Part shown: piece after piece, positions 60,679-64,000 of the stretch
Numbering within the stretch: the stretch's first letter is position 1
Layout: each line of letters starts with the position of its first letter
Assembly: GCF_019670005.1 (NCBI RefSeq)
Contig: NZ_AP019783.1
Location: forward strand, 4,304,150 to 4,368,149
Reading direction: 5' to 3'
Length of the DNA stretch: 64,000 nucleotides
Source of the DNA: Methylomagnum ishizawai
Lineage (GTDB): Bacteria > Pseudomonadota > Gammaproteobacteria > Methylococcales > Methylococcaceae
Program-made: the position numbers and the translations under genes
Notes under the pieces: generated by a model
The model's input: only the letters and a program-made list of their open reading frames with translations
Told to the model about the DNA's origin: nothing
Databases searched by the model: none

Positions 60679-62238
60679 ATGCGATCCATCACACCCCTCC
60701 TATACCGCCGCGCCGCGCTGCTCCTGGGGCTTTGCGCCACGGGTTCCGCCCACGCCGCCAACACCCTGACCGGGGCCGAATACTTCATCGACCCCACGCC
60801 CTGGCTGGAACCCCACGCCGCCGGCACCAGCCCCTGCGACAACGACCCCGGCGAGGGCAAGGGCATCCCGCTCCCACCCACCGATGGCAGTTGGAACGCC
60901 ATCACCGAAGCGGTCAAACAGACCGGCGTCGATGTCTCCAAACTAACGCCGGGCGTCCACGACCTGTGCGTGCGCTTCGTCGACAGCAAGGGCCAATGGG
61001 GACCGGCCCGGTTCACCCATTTCACCTCGGGCCGGGGCTTGGCCGCTTGCGAATACTTCATCGACACCGATCCGGGTCCGGGCAAAGGCCAGCCGTTCCC
61101 CGCCCAGGATGGCGTGTTCAACGCGACCCAGGAGGCTTTGAAAACCGCCACTCTCCCCGTCACCGGCTTGGCGCTGGGCAGCCACACCGTGGGCAGCCGC
61201 TGCCGCGACGAATGGGGCCGCTGGGGCGAAACCCTGACCACCACCCTGAACCTCATCCACCTGCCCGCCCCGGTCGTCGCCAGCGCCACGCCGGGCGACG
61301 GACAAGCCACCTTGAATTGGGCCGCGGTCGCGGGCGCGGCCAGCTACAACATTTACCGGGGCACCACGGCCGGTGGCGAATCCTCGACCCCGGTCAAAAC
61401 CGGCCTCACCGGCACCAGCGCCACCCTCACCGGCCTTGTCAACGGCACCAAGTATTTCTTCAAGATGGCGGCGGTGAATTCCGCCGAAACCAGCCCGCTC
61501 TCGAACGAAGTCAGCGCCACGCCCACCGCCACTTTGCCGGATTTCGTCGCCAGCGGCCTGTTGCTTTATCCCGCCTCCCCCACGCCCGACAGCAGCTTCA
61601 ATCTGCGCGTCACCATCACCAACCAAGGTAAGGGCAGCGCCAACGGTGGGAAACTCGCGGTCTGGACCCACCAACCCACCGCGCAAAGCTGCAACGCCAC
61701 GCCCGACAAATCGGTGGACGTCGGCACGCTGGCACCCGGTGCCAGCAAGACGCTCAACGTCAATGGGTTAGCCGCTGGTGTGGCAGGGGCCAAGACCCTG
61801 CGCGTGTTCGCCGATGGCAACTGCGCCAGCGCCGAACTCAACGAAGCCAACAACCAAGCCACGCTCTCGTATCGGGTCGGTTCCGCGCCGCAACCGGATT
61901 TCGTGGTCACTAAAGTCATCTTGTCACCCAGCCTGCCGACCGCTCAGGGCAGCTTCACGGCGACGATCACGGTCAAAAACCAAGGCACAGCCAACGGGAA
62001 TGCCGGATATATGGATGTGTGGGCCAATCAAACCACCGCCCAAACCTGTGGCGCGGAAGGCGACGCTTACGCCAGCTTAGGAACCCTGGCGGCAGGTGCT
62101 TCCAAAACCGTGACGCTTAACCTGGTTGCGGGAACCGCGGGCATCAAAAGCCTGCGTGCCTTTGTCGATAGCTGGTGTCAAACCAACGAAGCCAACGAGG
62201 GCAACAATCAAACGTCCCAGTCCTATACGGTCAAATAA
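60679..62238 (+). CDS. Secreted protein with fibronectin III and two CARDB domains
   Basis: 519 residues. Signal peptide (cut near AHA). Two related N-terminal units (AEYFIDPTPWLEP and CEYFIDTDPGPGKGQ) each with D-P-G-x-G-x-G, a fibronectin type III domain (about residues 195-285, ATLNWAAVAGAASYNIYRGT), and two CARDB cell-adhesion-related domains (about 293-400 and 410-519) with DFV and NNQ signatures. It lies 28 bp after the beta-helix gene and is probably cotranscribed. Confidence 0.85.
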   Translation: MRSITPLLYRRAALLLGLCATGSAHAANTLTGAEYFIDPTPWLEPHAAGTSPCDNDPGEGKGIPLPPTDGSWNAITEAVKQTGVDVSKLTPGVHDLCVRFVDSKGQWGPARFTHFTSGRGLAACEYFIDTDPGPGKGQPFPAQDGVFNATQEALKTATLPVTGLALGSHTVGSRCRDEWGRWGETLTTTLNLIHLPAPVVASATPGDGQATLNWAAVAGAASYNIYRGTTAGGESSTPVKTGLTGTSATLTGLVNGTKYFFKMAAVNSAETSPLSNEVSATPTATLPDFVASGLLLYPASPTPDSSFNLRVTITNQGKGSANGGKLAVWTHQPTAQSCNATPDKSVDVGTLAPGASKTLNVNGLAAGVAGAKTLRVFADGNCASAELNEANNQATLSYRVGSAPQPDFVVTKVILSPSLPTAQGSFTATITVKNQGTANGNAGYMDVWANQTTAQTCGAEGDAYASLGTLAAGASKTVTLNLVAGTAGIKSLRAFVDSWCQTNEANEGNNQTSQSYTVK

Positions 62239-62381
62239 TCTGGCGTGGGCGGAACGCACAAGCACTTCCGCCCCACCCAATCTTCCAGCGGGACCGCCTG
62301 CCGGGCATCGAATCCCGCCCTTGCCAACCCCCCGCCCATCCGCCATAACACGGGTTCCATCCATCCCCGTAAGGAACCCCC

Positions 62382-64000
62382 ATGCTCGGGCGCATCATCG
62401 ACGGCTCGGCCCGCAACGCCTTCCTCATCCTGCTGGCGACGGCCTTGGTCGTGGCCTATGGCGTGTACGCCGTGCTGAAAACCCCGCTGGACGCCCTGCC
62501 GGACCTGTCCGACGCCCAGGTGATCGTCTACACCGAGTATTCCGGGCAAGCCCCGCAGGTGGTCGAGGACCAAGTGACCTATCCCCTGGCCACGGCCATG
62601 CTCAGCGTGCCGCATTCCAAGGTGGTGCGCGGTTTCTCGTTCTTCGGCGCGTCCTTCGTCTACGTGATTTTCGAGGACGGGACCGATTTGTACTGGGCGC
62701 GTTCGCGGGTGTTGGAGCATCTCGCCATGCTCGCGGGGCGTTTGCCCAAAAGCGCCGTGCCCATCCTGGGGCCGGACGCCACCGGGGTGGGCTGGGTCTA
62801 CCAATATGCCGTGCTGGGCGTGCAACACTCGTTGGCGGAACTCCGCGCCCTGCAAGACTGGTTCTTGCGCTACCAACTCACCAAGGCCCAGGGCGTGGCC
62901 GAGGTCGCCAGCGTCGGCGGCTTCGTGCGGCAATACCAAGTGGTGGTCGATCCGCGCAAGCTGCAAGCCTATGGCATCGCCTTGGGCGAGGTGGGCCGGG
63001 TGATCGCCGCCAGCAACCGCGACGTGGGTGGACGGGTGGTGGAAATGGCCGAGACCGAGTACATGGTGCGCGGCCAGGGCTATCTGCGCGGTATCCGCGA
63101 TATCGAGGATTTGGTGGTGAAGGCCGAGGGCGGCACGCCGGTCCTGATCCGCGACGTGGCGCGGGTCGAACTCGGCCCGGACGAACGCCGCGGCATCGCC
63201 GAATTGAACGGCGAGGGCGAGGTGGTGTCCGGCATCGCCATCGCCCGCTACGGCCAGAACGCCCTTGACGTGATCGACCACGTCAAGGCCAAGCTGGCCC
63301 AACTCGCGCCCGGCCTGCCCGCCGGGGTGTCGATCCAACCGGTGTACGACCGCTCGGTGTTGATCCTCAAGGCCATCGCCAACCTCCGCGACAAGCTGCT
63401 CGAGGAAAGCCTGGTGGTGGCCTTGGTCTGCGTGGTGTTCCTTTACCACATCCGCAGCGCCCTGGTCGCCATCGTCATGCTGCCGGTGGGGGTGCTGATC
63501 GCCTTCATCGTGATGCGCTGGTTGGACATCAGTTCCAACCTGATGAGCCTGGGCGGCATCGCCATCGCCATCGGGGCCATGGTCGACGCCGCCATCGTGA
63601 TGATCGAGAACGCCCATAAGCACCTCGAACGCGCCGAACCCGGTGCCGACCGCCTGGAACTCATGATCGCGGCGGCCCGGGAGGTCGGCCCGGCGCTGTT
63701 CCTCAGCCTCTGTGTGATTACCGTGTCGTTCCTGCCGGTGTTCGTGCTGGAGGAGCAAGAGGGCCGCTTGTTCAAGCCCTTGGCCTTCACCAAGACCTTC
63801 GCCATGGCGGGGGCCGCCTTGCTGTCGGTGACCCTGGTGCCGGTGCTGATGGTTTTGTTCATCCGGGGCCGCATCGTCCCGGAACATGAAAATCCCATCA
63901 ACCGGCTGCTGATCTGGCTGTACCGCCCGGTCATCGAGACCGTGCTGCGTTGGAAGAAATCCACCCTGGCCGTGGCGGCGCTGGCGCTGGCGGCGAGCGT
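62382..64000 (+). CDS. CusA/CzcA-family heavy-metal RND efflux pump, 3' end outside window
   Basis: 539 residues visible from ATG 62382 (AAGGAA upstream); the frame is open at the right edge. The HME-RND start is clear: TM1, [40 protein letters not shown], and the periplasmic porter domain. TM helices near residues 340-480 contain the proton-relay region [20 protein letters not shown] with the two acidic residues of CusA-type pumps. It exports Cu/Ag or Zn/Co/Cd; the exact metal cannot be told. No CusB or CusC gene precedes it. Confidence 0.9.
   Translation, partial: MLGRIIDGSARNAFLILLATALVVAYGVYAVLKTPLDALPDLSDAQVIVYTEYSGQAPQVVEDQVTYPLATAMLSVPHSKVVRGFSFFGASFVYVIFEDGTDLYWARSRVLEHLAMLAGRLPKSAVPILGPDATGVGWVYQYAVLGVQHSLAELRALQDWFLRYQLTKAQGVAEVASVGGFVRQYQVVVDPRKLQAYGIALGEVGRVIAASNRDVGGRVVEMAETEYMVRGQGYLRGIRDIEDLVVKAEGGTPVLIRDVARVELGPDERRGIAELNGEGEVVSGIAIARYGQNALDVIDHVKAKLAQLAPGLPAGVSIQPVYDRSVLILKAIANLRDKLLEESLVVALVCVVFLYHIRSALVAIVMLPVGVLIAFIVMRWLDISSNLMSLGGIAIAIGAMVDAAIVMIENAHKHLERAEPGADRLELMIAAAREVGPALFLSLCVITVSFLPVFVLEEQEGRLFKPLAFTKTFAMAGAALLSVTLVPVLMVLFIRGRIVPEHENPINRLLIWLYRPVIETVLRWKKSTLAVAALALAAS

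Noticed and set aside
62223-63887. 554-codon minus-strand frame at the right end
   Set aside because: Antisense of the CusA-type pump, whose frame is open to the window edge and has RND motifs.
1-64000. CRISPR arrays, tRNA or rRNA genes
   Set aside because: No regularly spaced repeat series and no tRNA-like T-loop/anticodon arms or rRNA segments were recognised by eye.

Overview
The window is GC-rich, densely coded DNA from a Gram-negative bacterium, most likely a gammaproteobacterium. The support is lpxD (lipid A), a complete type II secretion operon, a MltD-type lysozyme-like glycosylase, tldD/pmbA, the CysT-CysW-CysA sulfate importer and several c-type cytochromes. The overall style (secretin with a long Gly/Ser insert, c-type cytochromes, very GC-rich genes with AT-rich mobile patches) would suit a methanotroph-like Methylococcaceae genome. 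No methane-oxidation gene is present, so that placement is only an impression. No tRNA, rRNA or CRISPR array was seen.

Layout. 1-2423: three co-directional membrane or low-complexity proteins of unknown role, the first cut by the window edge. 2648-10710: a sulfate-acquisition region with a YezD-like small protein, an OprO/OprP-type porin, sulfate-binding protein, a small hydrolase, a roadblock/LC7 protein, cysT-cysW-cysA and a cupin. The two sulfur transcription units share an upstream sequence motif. 10767-17262: an insertion hot spot. It holds a truncated surface-protein gene, a RAYT transposase flanked by inverted GTAG-type REP palindromes, an IS630 element placed at the RAYT start codon and itself split by an IS5-type element, and two identical inverted IS1595 copies, one of which splits a DUF6438 gene. 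17263-29763: VapBC-like toxin-antitoxin, MltD, a small cytochrome c, an L,D-transpeptidase, an SbmA/YddA-type ABC protein whose ATPase motifs are all lost, tldD-pmbA, a lipoprotein, a BrkB/YihY-family protein and a membrane cytochrome.

30062-43014 (minus strand) is the type II secretion operon, gspE to gspD. Between gspE and gspF sits a compact AT-richer pair, an AAA/ABC-type ATPase and a small nuclease-like protein, with only 16 and 27 bp gaps to the gsp genes. It is the best candidate here for an acquired defence-like system. 43273-49572: lpxD, xthA, an integrase/IS4 scar in the 5' flank of xthA, a 53-residue zinc-ribbon protein, a GT41 transferase without TPRs, and another small cysteine-rich protein. 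49955-54288: rhlE with two RRM proteins, a transglutaminase-like protein and an SBBP beta-propeller. 54295-64000: a methyltransferase remnant, a frameshifting IS5 element, small lipoprotein and hypothetical genes, a SpoU methyltransferase, an unlisted 35-residue membrane peptide gene, a SHOCT protein, two secreted proteins (beta-helix; fibronectin III plus CARDB), and a CusA-type RND pump running off the right edge.
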